Of a stretch of 64,000 nt of DNA, positions 31,583 through 40,757 are shown in pieces; position 1 is the first letter of the stretch; each line of letters starts with the position of its first letter. The stretch lies in NCBI GenBank assembly GCA_021825295.1, contig JAKAHV010000001.1, positions 62,001 through 126,000 on the forward strand, written 5' to 3'. Made by a program: the position numbers and the translations under genes. This DNA comes from Nitrospirota bacterium. Its GTDB lineage: Bacteria; Nitrospirota; Thermodesulfovibrionia; Thermodesulfovibrionales; JdFR-88. The notes below the pieces were generated by a model that was not told where the DNA came from, did no database searches, and saw only the letters and a program-made list of their open reading frames with translations.

Positions 31583-31954
31583 TCACCTCTTCAGGGCGTT
31601 CGAGTACATGCTCATCCGGTTCCCCAGCAACTTGATGCCGGCCTCGAACAGGAGCGCGTTTTCGTTCATCCTGGCAACCTCCTTGTCCATCTCCACGTTG
31701 TTGCCGTCCTTCCACGGGGCGGAGCCGTCCTCCTGGACCGAAGCCAGAAGACCGGGTCCCGGGTCCGCCGCCCTCATGTGCGCTGGGTTGGTCACCGTCA
31801 GGGGCAGCGCCCCGCCGCTCAGAAAATCCTCAAACTTGATGTCCATCGCCTTGTAGCCTGGCGTATCGGAGTTTGCGATGTTGCCGGCTATGACGCCGTG
31901 CCTTTCCATCGTGAACCTGATAAGACTCTCAAGCAAGCCCTCGGCACCTGTCAT
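31583..31954 (-). CDS. flgB: Proximal rod protein FlgB
   Basis: 123 residues from ATG 31954, chosen because it has GGGGG eight bases upstream and leaves a 26-base leader behind the sigma-54 promoter; an ATG at 31978 would lie only two bases after the predicted transcription start. Diagnostic sequence: RHGVIAGNIANSDTPGYKAMDIKFEDFL, and a C-terminal EVARMNENALLFEAGIKLLGNRMSMYSNALK. FlgB is the first rod subunit and the first gene of the long operon flgB-C-fliE-F-G-H-I-J. Confidence 0.95.
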   Translation of the reverse strand: MTGAEGLLESLIRFTMERHGVIAGNIANSDTPGYKAMDIKFEDFLSGGALPLTVTNPAHMRAADPGPGLLASVQEDGSAPWKDGNNVEMDKEVARMNENALLFEAGIKLLGNRMSMYSNALKR

Positions 31955-31990
31955 ATTTTCGACCCCCATAACCGTCATCTGCCCTTTTTA

Positions 31991-32006
31991 TTCAACAAAC
32001 GTGCCA
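31991..32006 (-). promoter_or_regulatory. Sigma-54-type promoter of the flgB operon
   Basis: The minus strand reads TGGCACG-TTTG-TTGAA: the -24 box is perfect and the N4 spacer exact, with A instead of C at -12. Transcription would begin near 31980. It lies between flgB and the sigma-54 activator gene at 32089, which is the obvious candidate regulator. Confidence 0.75.
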
Positions 32007-32088
32007 GTCTTCCGGGCCCCGCCGGCCCCGCTTTTTGTGAAATCCGCGCCCCTCATGGGCAAGGGTTTCACAATGCCAAATTTTCCCA

Positions 32089-33429
32089 TCAGGAAAAATT
32101 TTCCCCGTATTCCTTGAGCTTGTTTCTTATGGTGCGCACGCTGACCCCGAGTATCCGCGCCGCCCTGGTCCTGTTTCCATCCACGCCCCTGAGCGTCTCG
32201 ATTATGAGGTCGCGCTCCATGTCCCTGATCTTCCCGTGGGCGGCGCTTGCGGGCTGCGCGATGCCCTCCAGCATAAGGTCCGCTTCCTCGATAACGGGGC
32301 CCCTGGCCAGAAAGACCGCCCTGTGCATAACGTTTTGAAGCTCCCTTATGTTGCCGCGCCACTTCATGGCCCGCAGCGCGGCCATCGCATTTTCGCTTAT
32401 GCCCTCTATCGTCTTGCCCGCGGCAACCGAAAATTTGTCCGTAAAATGCCCCGCGAGCGCTTCTATGTCTTCCGGACGGTCCCTGAGCGCCGGCACCTCT
32501 ATCGGGAATACGTTTAGCCTGTAGTAGAGGTCTTCGCGGAACCTGCCGGCGGCGCACTCCTTCCACAGGTCCCTGTTGGTGGTGGCGATCACCCTTGCGT
32601 CCACCGGGACTGGGGCCTTCCCACCCACCCTGTCGATCTCCTTCTCCTGCAGCACCCTCAGAAGCTTTGCCTGCAGCACGAGCGAGGTCTCCCCTATCTC
32701 ATCCAGAAGGATGGTGCCGCCCCCGGCAAGCTCGAATTTGCCTTTTTTCCTTTCCACGGCCCCTGTGAAGGAGCCCTTCTCATGTCCGAAGAGTTCGGAT
32801 TCGAGCAGGTTTTCGGGAATGGCCGCGCAGTTGACGGCCACAAAAGGCCGTCCGGCCCTACTGCTCGCCTTGTGTATGCGCCTGGCCAGAAGCTCCTTGC
32901 CCGTTCCGGATTCCCCCTGGATAAGCACGGTTATCTCGGAATCCGCAAGTTTTTCCGCCAGCTCCACGATCCTCTTCATGCGCGGGCTTGCCGTGATTAT
33001 TTCCCGTCCGCCCTCGCCTGGGGGCGCCGCCGTCCTTGCGGCCACGCCGCCCGCGACGATGGAGTCCACCGTCTTTTGGAGCTTCTCAAACGGAAAAGGT
33101 TTAACCAGAAAGTCCGTTGCCCCCTCTTTCATCATCTCCACGGCGGTCTCGACAGTGCCAAAGCCCGTTATGACCAGCACGGGAAGGCTGCTTGCAGCGC
33201 GCCTTATTTCCTTCAGAAGCGACAGGCCGTCCATCCTCGGCATCCTCATGTCCGTAACCACCAGGGAGAATTCGCGGCCCGGTTCCCTCAGTTTTACCAG
33301 CGCTTCCTCTCCGTTTTCCGAGAGGATTGCCTCGTAACCCATCCTGCCGATCGATTCCTTGAGGGCAAGCCTCATCTGCGGGTCGTCGTCGACTATGAGT
33401 ATCTGCCTGGTCATCTGGGCGGATTGCAA
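32089..33429 (-). CDS. Sigma-54-dependent response regulator, FlrC/FleR-like
   Basis: 446 residues from TTG 33429 (AAGGAGG nine bases upstream; the next ATG is 15 bases in). Receiver domain with phosphoacceptor D60, an AAA+ domain with Walker A GESGTGKE (172-179) and the sigma-54 contact loop, and a Fis-type helix-turn-helix at the end (GNRTRAARILGVSVRTIRNKL). The loop reads GSFTGA (219-224) instead of the usual GAFTGA. It lies directly between its partner kinase and the sigma-54 promoter of flgB, like flrBC and fleSR in Vibrio and Pseudomonas, so it probably activates the middle flagellar operons. Confidence 0.9.
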   Translation of the reverse strand: MQSAQMTRQILIVDDDPQMRLALKESIGRMGYEAILSENGEEALVKLREPGREFSLVVTDMRMPRMDGLSLLKEIRRAASSLPVLVITGFGTVETAVEMMKEGATDFLVKPFPFEKLQKTVDSIVAGGVAARTAAPPGEGGREIITASPRMKRIVELAEKLADSEITVLIQGESGTGKELLARRIHKASSRAGRPFVAVNCAAIPENLLESELFGHEKGSFTGAVERKKGKFELAGGGTILLDEIGETSLVLQAKLLRVLQEKEIDRVGGKAPVPVDARVIATTNRDLWKECAAGRFREDLYYRLNVFPIEVPALRDRPEDIEALAGHFTDKFSVAAGKTIEGISENAMAALRAMKWRGNIRELQNVMHRAVFLARGPVIEEADLMLEGIAQPASAAHGKIRDMERDLIIETLRGVDGNRTRAARILGVSVRTIRNKLKEYGENFS

Positions 33430-33435
33430 TTGCCT

Positions 33436-34650
33436 TTACCTCCTTGAAGCATCCGCGCCCCCGGCGGGGCACATTGCGCTGAAACACATGCCGAATGTGC
33501 TGCCCTTGCCCTGTTCGCTCGAAACCCTTATATACCCGCCATGGGCCTGCATTATCTTTGACGCGATGGCGAGGCCAAGCCCGGTGCCCTTTTCCTTCGT
33601 GCTGAAAAAGGGATCGAATATCTTTTCCATAAGCTCCGGGGCGATGCCTGCCCCCTCGTCCCTCACCTCGATAAAAGGGGTTTTTGCCGCTCCCTCAACA
33701 CCCAGACTGACCGCTATCTCTCCTCCCTCAGGCATGGCCTGAACCGCATTTATCACCAGGTTCATCAATATCTGCTTCAAAAGTTCGCCGTCGCCCCGCA
33801 CCGCTGGCGCGGCCATAAACGCCTTTTCGGCCCTTATCTTCCTCGACTCCAGAAACGGCGACAGCATCCGGAGGACCTCCCCGGCCAGTTCCTTCAGGTC
33901 CACGTCGGAGAACGCGGGCCTGTGGGGCCTGGCGAAAAAGAGCATGTTCGTGAGGATGTTGTTCAGGCTGTGGATGCCGGCCGATATGCCCGCCGCAAGC
34001 TCCTTCTGTTTGCCGTCTCCGAGGTCGCGCTCCAGCATGGAGGCAAAAAGTTCGATGCTGCAAAGGGGGTTTCTGACCTCGTGGACTATCTTCGCGGCCA
34101 TTTCGCCCAGTGATATGAGCCTCTTGTTGCGCTCGTGAAGCGCCTCCATCTGCTTCATCCTTGTGACGTCCTTTATCTGTATCACCCTGCCCCGGAGGTC
34201 CCCGTCGGAGTCCACGACGGGCGCGTCGCCGACGATAACGTCATATTTCTTCCCCCCGGCCGCAAGCGCCAGGACGGAGCCCTCCGCCTGGCTCATGGAG
34301 ATATCGAGCTCCGAATACTTCCTGCCCGTAGCGCCTTCCGCGGCGTCTCCCAGCATGAGCATGGCCGCCCTGTTCATCATGGTTATCCGGTCCGTCCGGT
34401 CAAGCACTATGATCGCCTCTTCCATGCTGTAGAGCACGGCATCAAGATAATTTTTGTTTTTTTCGGCCTCGCGGAGCGCCTCGCTCAGCATTGCGTTCTT
34501 GTCCCTCAGCTCCAGGGTGAGCGCGCCGATCCTGTTTTGAAGCGCCTGATAGCTGGCCTCCAGGCTCTTTGAAGCCCTGGCAAAACTGTCGAAGGCGGTA
34601 TTCAGAAGCTCGACGCGCGCAAGCGGAATGTCATCGCCTTTTTTATTCAT
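33436..34650 (-). CDS. Cytoplasmic PAS histidine kinase, FlrB/FleS-like
   Basis: 404 residues with no membrane segment. A helical N-terminus (1-65) leads to a PAS domain (about 66-165), then the dimerisation domain with phosphorylated H190 in IVHEVRNPL, and an ATPase domain (N box LVINAVQAM, G1 DEGAGI, G2 GTGLGLAI). Its partner is the regulator six bases downstream. It starts in an ATGA overlap with the TPR gene, so the three are co-translated. In flagellar cascades such kinases sense completion of the export apparatus; the signal here is not evident. Confidence 0.9.
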   Translation of the reverse strand: MNKKGDDIPLARVELLNTAFDSFARASKSLEASYQALQNRIGALTLELRDKNAMLSEALREAEKNKNYLDAVLYSMEEAIIVLDRTDRITMMNRAAMLMLGDAAEGATGRKYSELDISMSQAEGSVLALAAGGKKYDVIVGDAPVVDSDGDLRGRVIQIKDVTRMKQMEALHERNKRLISLGEMAAKIVHEVRNPLCSIELFASMLERDLGDGKQKELAAGISAGIHSLNNILTNMLFFARPHRPAFSDVDLKELAGEVLRMLSPFLESRKIRAEKAFMAAPAVRGDGELLKQILMNLVINAVQAMPEGGEIAVSLGVEGAAKTPFIEVRDEGAGIAPELMEKIFDPFFSTKEKGTGLGLAIASKIMQAHGGYIRVSSEQGKGSTFGMCFSAMCPAGGADASRR

Positions 34651-36533
34651 CTCCTGGCTTTCTCCATATCGCTTAAATCATAATGGTCCATGAGGCTGTC
34701 CTCATCGAGGCGGGCCGCCGCGTAGCGGCCCATCAGGCCGCCATGGCCCTCGAGGCTGCCCAGGGCCGCTTTGGGGTCCTTTTCCAGCCCCTGCAGCCTG
34801 AAGAGCGCCCATTTGAGGTCCTGGGGGGAAAGGGCCTGCCTGCCCGGGGCGGCTCCCCCGGCGGCGTCCCTGTAAAATTCGAGGGCCTCCGCCTTGTCGC
34901 CCTTTTCATACATGGCGTCTGCAATAGACAGGCAGAGCGCGGGGGGGGCCGCCAGTTTGGCGGTCCGGAGCCTCTTTGCGGCAAGCCCCGCGGCGCCAAA
35001 ATCCTTCGCGCGCGGAATCGCCCTCGCAAGCATCTGCAGGTCCTCTTCCGAAAGGGCTTTTATGGAGAGAAGGTCCCTCTCCGCACCCTTGTAGTTGCCG
35101 TTCAGGTAACGAATGCCCGCTCTCATCCGGAGAGTGGAATCTTCCCGGGGGGGAAGGGCCGCCTGCCTGAAATAAGCTGCAGCCTCCCGGCCGTTTTTTT
35201 CACTCAGATAATAGGCGGCCAGGTTTCCCGCGGCCTGGCGGGCAAGCTGCCGGTCCCCGTTGCGGGCGACCCAGCGGTTGATGTCCACGAACTCACCCAT
35301 GTCCACCGGCTTCAGACGCTGGGCGGCGGCGAAAACAAACCGGGCGCGCCCGCGCTCCATCAGACAGCCGCCGGCGAATTTCCAGAGCTCGTTAAACCCC
35401 CCGGGGGAAACCATATGTTCGCGCGCGGTCTCCACTACGTCCTGAAGCTCCCCCATTGCGGCCTCGGCATATGCCTTTTTTAAAAGGAGGCCCTTCAGGA
35501 CCGCCGCCGCTTCCATGTACCGGCCCTTCATTCCAAGGGCTTCCGCCAGGAGGAGTTTTCCGCTGTAGTAAAGGTCCTGATGGGAACGGTTGAAGCCTAC
35601 GCCCGTTAACGCGGCAATCGCATCATCGGGCCTTGCGAGCTTCAAATCGCACCGGGCCAGGCCGAGCAGGGCCTGACTTTTTAAAACGGCATCGCCGGAG
35701 TCCGAGGCCTTCAGGAACAATCCGGCGGCCTGCGCGGCGCCGCCCTGCGCCTCGGCTATCAGACCGAGGGAATATGCCGCATTCGCCGCAAACCCGCCTC
35801 CGGTCACGCTCCCCAGATACGTCTTTGCCTCGTCAACCTTCCCCAGAAGCCTGCAGGCCTCGCCCATACTGTATCTGGCAAGTCCGGAGCGCCCCACATA
35901 CCCGGGGTCCGACGCGGCAAGCGATTCAAACAACGCATATGCCTGCTTCGGATTGCCCGTGACAACCAGCGCCGCGGCCTTGCCGGAGAGCGCCTGCTCC
36001 GAATTGCCGGCTTTTTCGTAGTTTTGGAGCGCCTCATTGTAGTGGGCGGTCTTGAAAAGAGCGTTTGCAAGCCCCAGATACGCCGCTTCCGAAAATTCCG
36101 ACTTCCCGTAGGTATCCAGGAATATCCTGTAGGCCGACGCGGCCTCCTCGTACATGCCTATTCCGGCATAAACGTCCGCCCGCTTCAGAAGCGCAAGCTC
36201 TTTTTGTTTTTGTCTGTCCGCCGGCATGAAGAGATAAGCCAGCCTGTAGCCTTCGAGCGCGGCGTACAGCCTGCCCCCAGCCACCAGGGCCCCGGCGTAA
36301 ACGTAGTTGTACATGGCAAAATCAGCCGGCGACAGCCGCAGGGCCGCCGGCCCGTAGGCCTTCAGCAAACTTATCGCGGCCCCGGCATCGTTGCGCCCCA
36401 TCTCTTCCAGCGCCTGTTTTTCCACAACGGCAAACGGTTCAAATGATACGGGGGGGGAGGTCCCCGGCCCGGCGGGGGTTGCCTGGCCGGGGACCATGAC
36501 GAAAGCAGCAATAAACAAGAAGGTCAAACCCAT
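34647..36533 (-). CDS. Exported TPR-repeat protein coupled to the FlrB/FlrC-like pair
   Basis: 628 residues from ATG 36533; longer readings to 36578 would start upstream of the predicted sigma-54 transcription start. A hydrophobic signal (GLTFLFIAAFVMVPGQA) is followed by more than a dozen degenerate tetratricopeptide repeats (such as RADVYAGIGMYEEAASAYRIFL, AYLGLANALFKTAHYNEALQNYEKA, AYSLGLIAEAQGGAAQAAGLF). No enzyme motif is seen; probably a periplasmic protein-protein scaffold. The ATGA overlap with the kinase gene and the shared sigma-54 promoter suggest it takes part in flagellar gene control or assembly sensing. I know no named homologue in the FlrB/FlrC systems. Confidence 0.8.
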   Translation of the reverse strand: MGLTFLFIAAFVMVPGQATPAGPGTSPPVSFEPFAVVEKQALEEMGRNDAGAAISLLKAYGPAALRLSPADFAMYNYVYAGALVAGGRLYAALEGYRLAYLFMPADRQKQKELALLKRADVYAGIGMYEEAASAYRIFLDTYGKSEFSEAAYLGLANALFKTAHYNEALQNYEKAGNSEQALSGKAAALVVTGNPKQAYALFESLAASDPGYVGRSGLARYSMGEACRLLGKVDEAKTYLGSVTGGGFAANAAYSLGLIAEAQGGAAQAAGLFLKASDSGDAVLKSQALLGLARCDLKLARPDDAIAALTGVGFNRSHQDLYYSGKLLLAEALGMKGRYMEAAAVLKGLLLKKAYAEAAMGELQDVVETAREHMVSPGGFNELWKFAGGCLMERGRARFVFAAAQRLKPVDMGEFVDINRWVARNGDRQLARQAAGNLAAYYLSEKNGREAAAYFRQAALPPREDSTLRMRAGIRYLNGNYKGAERDLLSIKALSEEDLQMLARAIPRAKDFGAAGLAAKRLRTAKLAAPPALCLSIADAMYEKGDKAEALEFYRDAAGGAAPGRQALSPQDLKWALFRLQGLEKDPKAALGSLEGHGGLMGRYAAARLDEDSLMDHYDLSDMEKARR

Positions 36534-36554
36534 TTTCAGCACAACTTGAAGAAA

Positions 36555-36570
36555 AGCAACTTGCATGCCA
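36555..36570 (-). promoter_or_regulatory. Sigma-54-type promoter of the TPR-kinase-regulator operon
   Basis: The minus strand reads TGGCATG-CAAG-TTGCT: the -12 box is perfect including GC, the N4 spacer exact, and one base of the -24 box differs. Transcription would begin near 36544, 11 bases before the ATG at 36533. The NtrC-type regulator gene 36653-38179 lies immediately upstream. Confidence 0.75.
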
Positions 36571-36652
36571 AAAAGCAAGTGGTTGTTTTTTAAGGTAAAT
36601 TTTTAAGGGTGGATTAAAAACGTCAGATAATTGACTGGACAAAAACAGCGGG

Positions 36653-38179
36653 CTATCTTGAGCGGGCGGACTCCAGGTCCATCTTCTTCATCTTTTCTAT
36701 GAGGGTGGTGCGGTTCAACCCCAGCAGTTTTGCGGCCTTGCTTTTCACGCCGCCGGTCTTCTCCAGCGCCTGCTGTATCAGGTTTCTTTCCATCTGCTCC
36801 ACAGTCCTGGCCAGGTTCAGGCCGGCATCCGAAAGATTCAGATTATAAACGGCCGCGGTCTCCGCGGCGGCGGGCATTTCGTTTCCGGTCTCCGCCTGGC
36901 TGTCCTGACTGGCGGTTTCCTCCACTGCCCCCGGGCTGGTCTTCAGGCCGGACATGTTTTCCGCCCCTGCGCCCTCGGTCCATCTTTCAGGGGCCCTGGC
37001 CTTTCCCTCCCTGAATTTGGGAGGCAGGTCGGAGACGTCAATGGTATCGCCGGCCACAAGTATCGAGAGCCTTTCCAGCAGGTTTTCAAGCTCCCTGACG
37101 TTGCCCGGCCAGTGGTAACCGAGGAGGCACTGCATGGCGGCCGTCGAGATCTTCAGCAGGTCCCTCTTTCTTTTTTTCAAGAATTCCTTCTTGAAAAAAT
37201 CCACCAGAAGGGGGATGTCCTCCACCCTCTCCCTGAGGGGGGGCAGGTGAATGGGGATGACATTGAGCCTGTAGTAGAGGTCTTCGCGGAATTTCCCCTC
37301 GGCGATGGCCTGTTCCAGGTCCTTGTTGGTCGCCGTGATTATCCTAACGTCGACCTTTATGGTCTTGGTGCCGCCGACCCTTTCGAATTCCTTGCCCTGT
37401 ATGACCCTCAGTATCTTGCCCTGCAGGGATATGTCCAGCTCGCCTATTTCATCCAGGAACAGGGTGCCGCCCCTTGCAAGCTCGAAACGGCCTATCCTCG
37501 TGTTGAGCGCCCCGGTAAAGGCCCCTTTCTCGTGGCCGAAAAGCTCGGATTCCAGGAGGTCCTTGGGTATGGCCGCGCAGTTCAGCGGGACAAACGGCTG
37601 CTGAGAGCGCGAGCTGCTGAAATGGATGGTCTTGGCTATCAGCTCCTTGCCTGTGCCGGACTCCCCGGTTATAAGGACGGTGGAGTCTATGTCGAATATC
37701 TTTTCGATCATCTCGTAGACCATCTGCATCTTGGGGGAATCCCCTATAAGGCCGGCAAAAGTGTATTTTTTCCTGAGCTGTTTTTTGAGCATCCGGTTTT
37801 CCTGCTGCAGCTCGGATACCCCGATGGCCCTCTCCACGACCATCATAAGCTCCTCGAGCACGAAGGGCTTTGTTATGTAATCGAAGGCCCCGAGCTTCAT
37901 CGCCTCCACCGCGGTCTGCACGGTGGCGAATGCCGTCATCACTATCGATGGGATCGTGATTTTCAGCTCCGCCATCTGCTTCAGGAGCTCAAGGCCGCCC
38001 ACCTCCGGCATTATGAGGTCCATCAGGACGATATCGAATTTCCCGCTCTTGAGAAAATCGAGCCCGAGGGCGCAGTTGGAGGCGGTCTCGACCTTGAACC
38101 CCTTCCCTTTGAAGAAAATGCCGAGCGAATCCCTTATGAACTCGTCGTCATCTATGATGAGAAGATTTTTCACAGACAA
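36653..38179 (-). CDS. Sigma-54-dependent response regulator (NtrC family)
   Basis: 508 residues. Receiver domain with phosphoacceptor D54, AAA+ domain with GESGTGKE and an intact GAFTGA loop, then a long acidic, low-complexity linker (about 395-450) and a Fis-type helix-turn-helix (GGVKSKAAKLLGLNRTTLIEKM). The start is TTG 38179 or GTG 38173; the GTG is nine bases after a -10 box, so the message may be leaderless. The likely kinase is the hybrid kinase immediately upstream. With a sigma-54 promoter just downstream, it is a good candidate for the top regulator of the flagellar cascade, though other targets are possible. Confidence 0.9.
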   Translation of the reverse strand: MSVKNLLIIDDDEFIRDSLGIFFKGKGFKVETASNCALGLDFLKSGKFDIVLMDLIMPEVGGLELLKQMAELKITIPSIVMTAFATVQTAVEAMKLGAFDYITKPFVLEELMMVVERAIGVSELQQENRMLKKQLRKKYTFAGLIGDSPKMQMVYEMIEKIFDIDSTVLITGESGTGKELIAKTIHFSSSRSQQPFVPLNCAAIPKDLLESELFGHEKGAFTGALNTRIGRFELARGGTLFLDEIGELDISLQGKILRVIQGKEFERVGGTKTIKVDVRIITATNKDLEQAIAEGKFREDLYYRLNVIPIHLPPLRERVEDIPLLVDFFKKEFLKKRKRDLLKISTAAMQCLLGYHWPGNVRELENLLERLSILVAGDTIDVSDLPPKFREGKARAPERWTEGAGAENMSGLKTSPGAVEETASQDSQAETGNEMPAAAETAAVYNLNLSDAGLNLARTVEQMERNLIQQALEKTGGVKSKAAKLLGLNRTTLIEKMKKMDLESARSR

Positions 38180-38182
38180 AAG

Positions 38183-38212
38183 ATACTAAATTACTTGCCA
38201 TCCGGTTGTCAA
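38183..38212 (-). promoter_or_regulatory. Sigma-70-type promoter of the NtrC-family regulator gene
   Basis: On the minus strand TTGACA (38212-38207) and TAGTAT (38188-38183) are 18 bases apart. Predicted transcription start, about 38176, falls at the start codon, so the regulator message would be leaderless from GTG 38173. Confidence 0.5.
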
Positions 38213-38240
38213 TATTTTGACCACCCACCCCTGGGCACAA

Positions 38241-40757
38241 TCAGCCGATGGTCTTTCGAAGGATCCTGCTTAGCTCCTCGATCCTGTAAGGCTTTGAGAC
38301 CACGCCCCTGAAGAAAAAATCCTTGTAATTCGAGAGTATCTGGTCATCAGAATAGCCGCTTGAGACTATCGCCACCACGCCCGGGTTTATTTGACGCAGC
38401 CGCTCCATGCATTGCCTTCCGCCCATTCCGCCCGGTATCGTCAAATCCACGATGACGGCGTCAAAGGGGTTTTCCCCCAGAAAGGCCGTCCGGTATGCCT
38501 CCACGGCCTGTGCGCCGTCCTGGGAAAGCTCCACTTCGTAGCCGAGGCTGACGAGCATCTTCGCGGCGACCTCCCTCACCATCTCGTCGTCGTCCAGAAC
38601 GAGGACCCGGCGCCTTTCGCGGCGGCCGCCGTTGCTGCTGCTTTTGTTGTCCTCCGGCTTTTTTTCGCTGGCCGGCAGATAGAGATAAAATGTCGCGCCC
38701 GCGCCCGGCCTGGATTCCACGTTTATATAGCCCCCGTGCCTTTTCATTATGGAGTACGCCGTTGCCAGGCCAAGCCCGCTGCCGTGCTGCTTGGTGGTGA
38801 AATAGGGGTCGAAGATGCGCGGCAGTATGTCCTCCGGTATCCCGCCTCCGGTGTCGGAAACGCTGATCTTGACGTATCTGCCCGGTCTTACGGGCAGGGG
38901 CCCGGGGGATTCGACCTGCAGGTTCTCCGCCCCCACGGTTATGGTGCCGCCCATGGGCATGGCCTGATTGGCGTTTATGATCAGGTTCTGCACCACCTGG
39001 CTTATCTGGCCGTCATCGACTTCGACCTGCCATATGCCCTCCGGCACGCAATACTCGCACCTGACGCCGGCGCCCCTCACGGCGAAATCGACGTTCTCCT
39101 TCACAAGCTCTCCTATCGAGACGGTCTTCTTCACCGGACCGCCGCCCTTCGAGAACGTCAGGAGCTGGCGTGTGAGGTCCTTCGCCCTGTTAGAGGCCTT
39201 TTCGGCCTTTTCAAGCCTCTCCCTGACCTTCGCGTTGGTGGCCAGCAGCTTCGCTATCGATATGTTTCCGATTATCGCGGTGAGGATGTTGTTGAAATCG
39301 TGGGCTATGCCGCCGGCCAGCACCCCAATGGATTCCAGCTTTTGCCATTTCAGCCGCTCCTGCTCCGCTTTTCTCCTCTCGGTTATGTCGCTGAAGACGA
39401 GCACCTTGCCTATGATCCTGCCGTTTTTCTCGCGGATGGGCGCGCGCCTGTACTCTATCAGCCGGGAGTTTTTCCCGTCCAGGGATTTCAGCAGGGCGCT
39501 TTTGGCGTCCTCTTTTTCGCCCATGTTCGGCTGCTCGGCCAGACCCGCGCCCCTGATTCCCTCGATATTGAAGACCTCGGTGATGACGCGGCCCACGGCG
39601 TCCTCATGGGCCCAGCCGGTGAGATCCTCGGCCACCTTGTTCATAAGGAAAATCCTGCCCTCCGTGTCGGTCGTAATTACGCCGTCGCCGATGCTTCTGA
39701 GGGTGACGGCAAGACGCTCCTTTTCGGCGGCCAGCGCCTCCTTGGATCTCTCATTTTCAGTGATGTCCCTGCCCACTCCCGCAATGCCCGCCACCTGCTT
39801 GTGGGCATCCAGTATGCCCTTGAACGTCCACGCGAACACCCTGTACCCCCCGGCGGTCAGGACGCGATTTTCCAGATAGCCGGTATGGGGCGGCCTTGCG
39901 GCGGCATCAAGGGCCTCGCGCGTGCGGCCCCTGTCGCTTTCCTCCACAAAAAACTCAAAGGGGCTTCCGGCCAGTTCTTTTTCCTTCCTGCCGAACACCT
40001 CGCAAAAAGAAGGGCTTGCGAAAAGAAACCCGCCGGTGGGAGATATCTTGACGATCACATCGGTCTGGTTCTCGACAAGGAGCTGGTACTTCTCCGTCTT
40101 TTCCTGGAGCGCGGCGTACAGGCCGGCGATATTTAGGGCGGCGGCGGCATGGCTGGCCAAAAGCCTCATTAAGGTCTTCGTGGACTCGCTCATCGCCGCC
40201 CTCTCCTTCCTGAAAAGGGTGAGGCAGCCGACTATCGATTCCTTGCTTTTAAGCGGCACCGACGCGGCATAATCGAAGCCCCCCCTCACGGCCAGCAGAT
40301 CCAGCGCTTCCATATCGCAGCTCTGGGTGCACTCGATTATCTCGCCCCCCACCACGGACTCGACCACAAAATTGTCGTCCGGCTCCAGGGATTCCGGCAC
40401 TGCCGGCCTCAGGGATTCATCAAGCCCCGCGGAGTCCTTGAAATACATTATTCCCCGTTCGTTTATCAGCCAGAGTATGGCGGCGTCCGCCTGTCCGAAA
40501 AAGACGGCGGAATCCAGTATCGAAGGAGCGAGCCTTCCCATGTCCAGGGAGTTTTCGTCACCCAGCTTCAGGAGCCATTTTATGTCCTCGCCCTGGTTTC
40601 TGGACTCCTCACGGCGGGCCGGGCCGCCAACGCCTGCCTTGCGGCGATGGGATTTTTTTAAAAAAGGCGGCAGGATGGATCCGGCAATGGACCTGATATG
40701 GGGGAAAAGCCAGGTTCTAAAATAAAATTTTATTTTTAAAGGTGAGGGCCGCCTCAT
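38241..40757 (-). CDS. Hybrid sensor histidine kinase with GAF, two PAS domains and a receiver
   Basis: 838 residues from ATG 40757, which overlaps the queE stop as ATGA; the first 60 residues are AT-rich in DNA and may not all be translated. Soluble: no membrane helices. A GAF-like domain (about 70-215), PAS domains (about 220-335 and 345-465), a dimerisation domain with phosphorylated H486 in GGIAHDFNNIL, an ATPase domain (NLIINANQAMPMGG, DTGGGI, GSGLGLA) and a C-terminal receiver (about 715-835, phosphoacceptor in VIVDLTIPGGMGG). It probably works with the NtrC-family regulator 61 bases downstream. The signal is unknown. Confidence 0.88.
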   Translation of the reverse strand: MRRPSPLKIKFYFRTWLFPHIRSIAGSILPPFLKKSHRRKAGVGGPARREESRNQGEDIKWLLKLGDENSLDMGRLAPSILDSAVFFGQADAAILWLINERGIMYFKDSAGLDESLRPAVPESLEPDDNFVVESVVGGEIIECTQSCDMEALDLLAVRGGFDYAASVPLKSKESIVGCLTLFRKERAAMSESTKTLMRLLASHAAAALNIAGLYAALQEKTEKYQLLVENQTDVIVKISPTGGFLFASPSFCEVFGRKEKELAGSPFEFFVEESDRGRTREALDAAARPPHTGYLENRVLTAGGYRVFAWTFKGILDAHKQVAGIAGVGRDITENERSKEALAAEKERLAVTLRSIGDGVITTDTEGRIFLMNKVAEDLTGWAHEDAVGRVITEVFNIEGIRGAGLAEQPNMGEKEDAKSALLKSLDGKNSRLIEYRRAPIREKNGRIIGKVLVFSDITERRKAEQERLKWQKLESIGVLAGGIAHDFNNILTAIIGNISIAKLLATNAKVRERLEKAEKASNRAKDLTRQLLTFSKGGGPVKKTVSIGELVKENVDFAVRGAGVRCEYCVPEGIWQVEVDDGQISQVVQNLIINANQAMPMGGTITVGAENLQVESPGPLPVRPGRYVKISVSDTGGGIPEDILPRIFDPYFTTKQHGSGLGLATAYSIMKRHGGYINVESRPGAGATFYLYLPASEKKPEDNKSSSNGGRRERRRVLVLDDDEMVREVAAKMLVSLGYEVELSQDGAQAVEAYRTAFLGENPFDAVIVDLTIPGGMGGRQCMERLRQINPGVVAIVSSGYSDDQILSNYKDFFFRGVVSKPYRIEELSRILRKTIG

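Noticed and set aside
38391-40136. A 581-codon plus-strand frame opposite the hybrid kinase
   Set aside because: Shadow of a gene with clear kinase and receiver motifs on the minus strand; no ribosome binding site.
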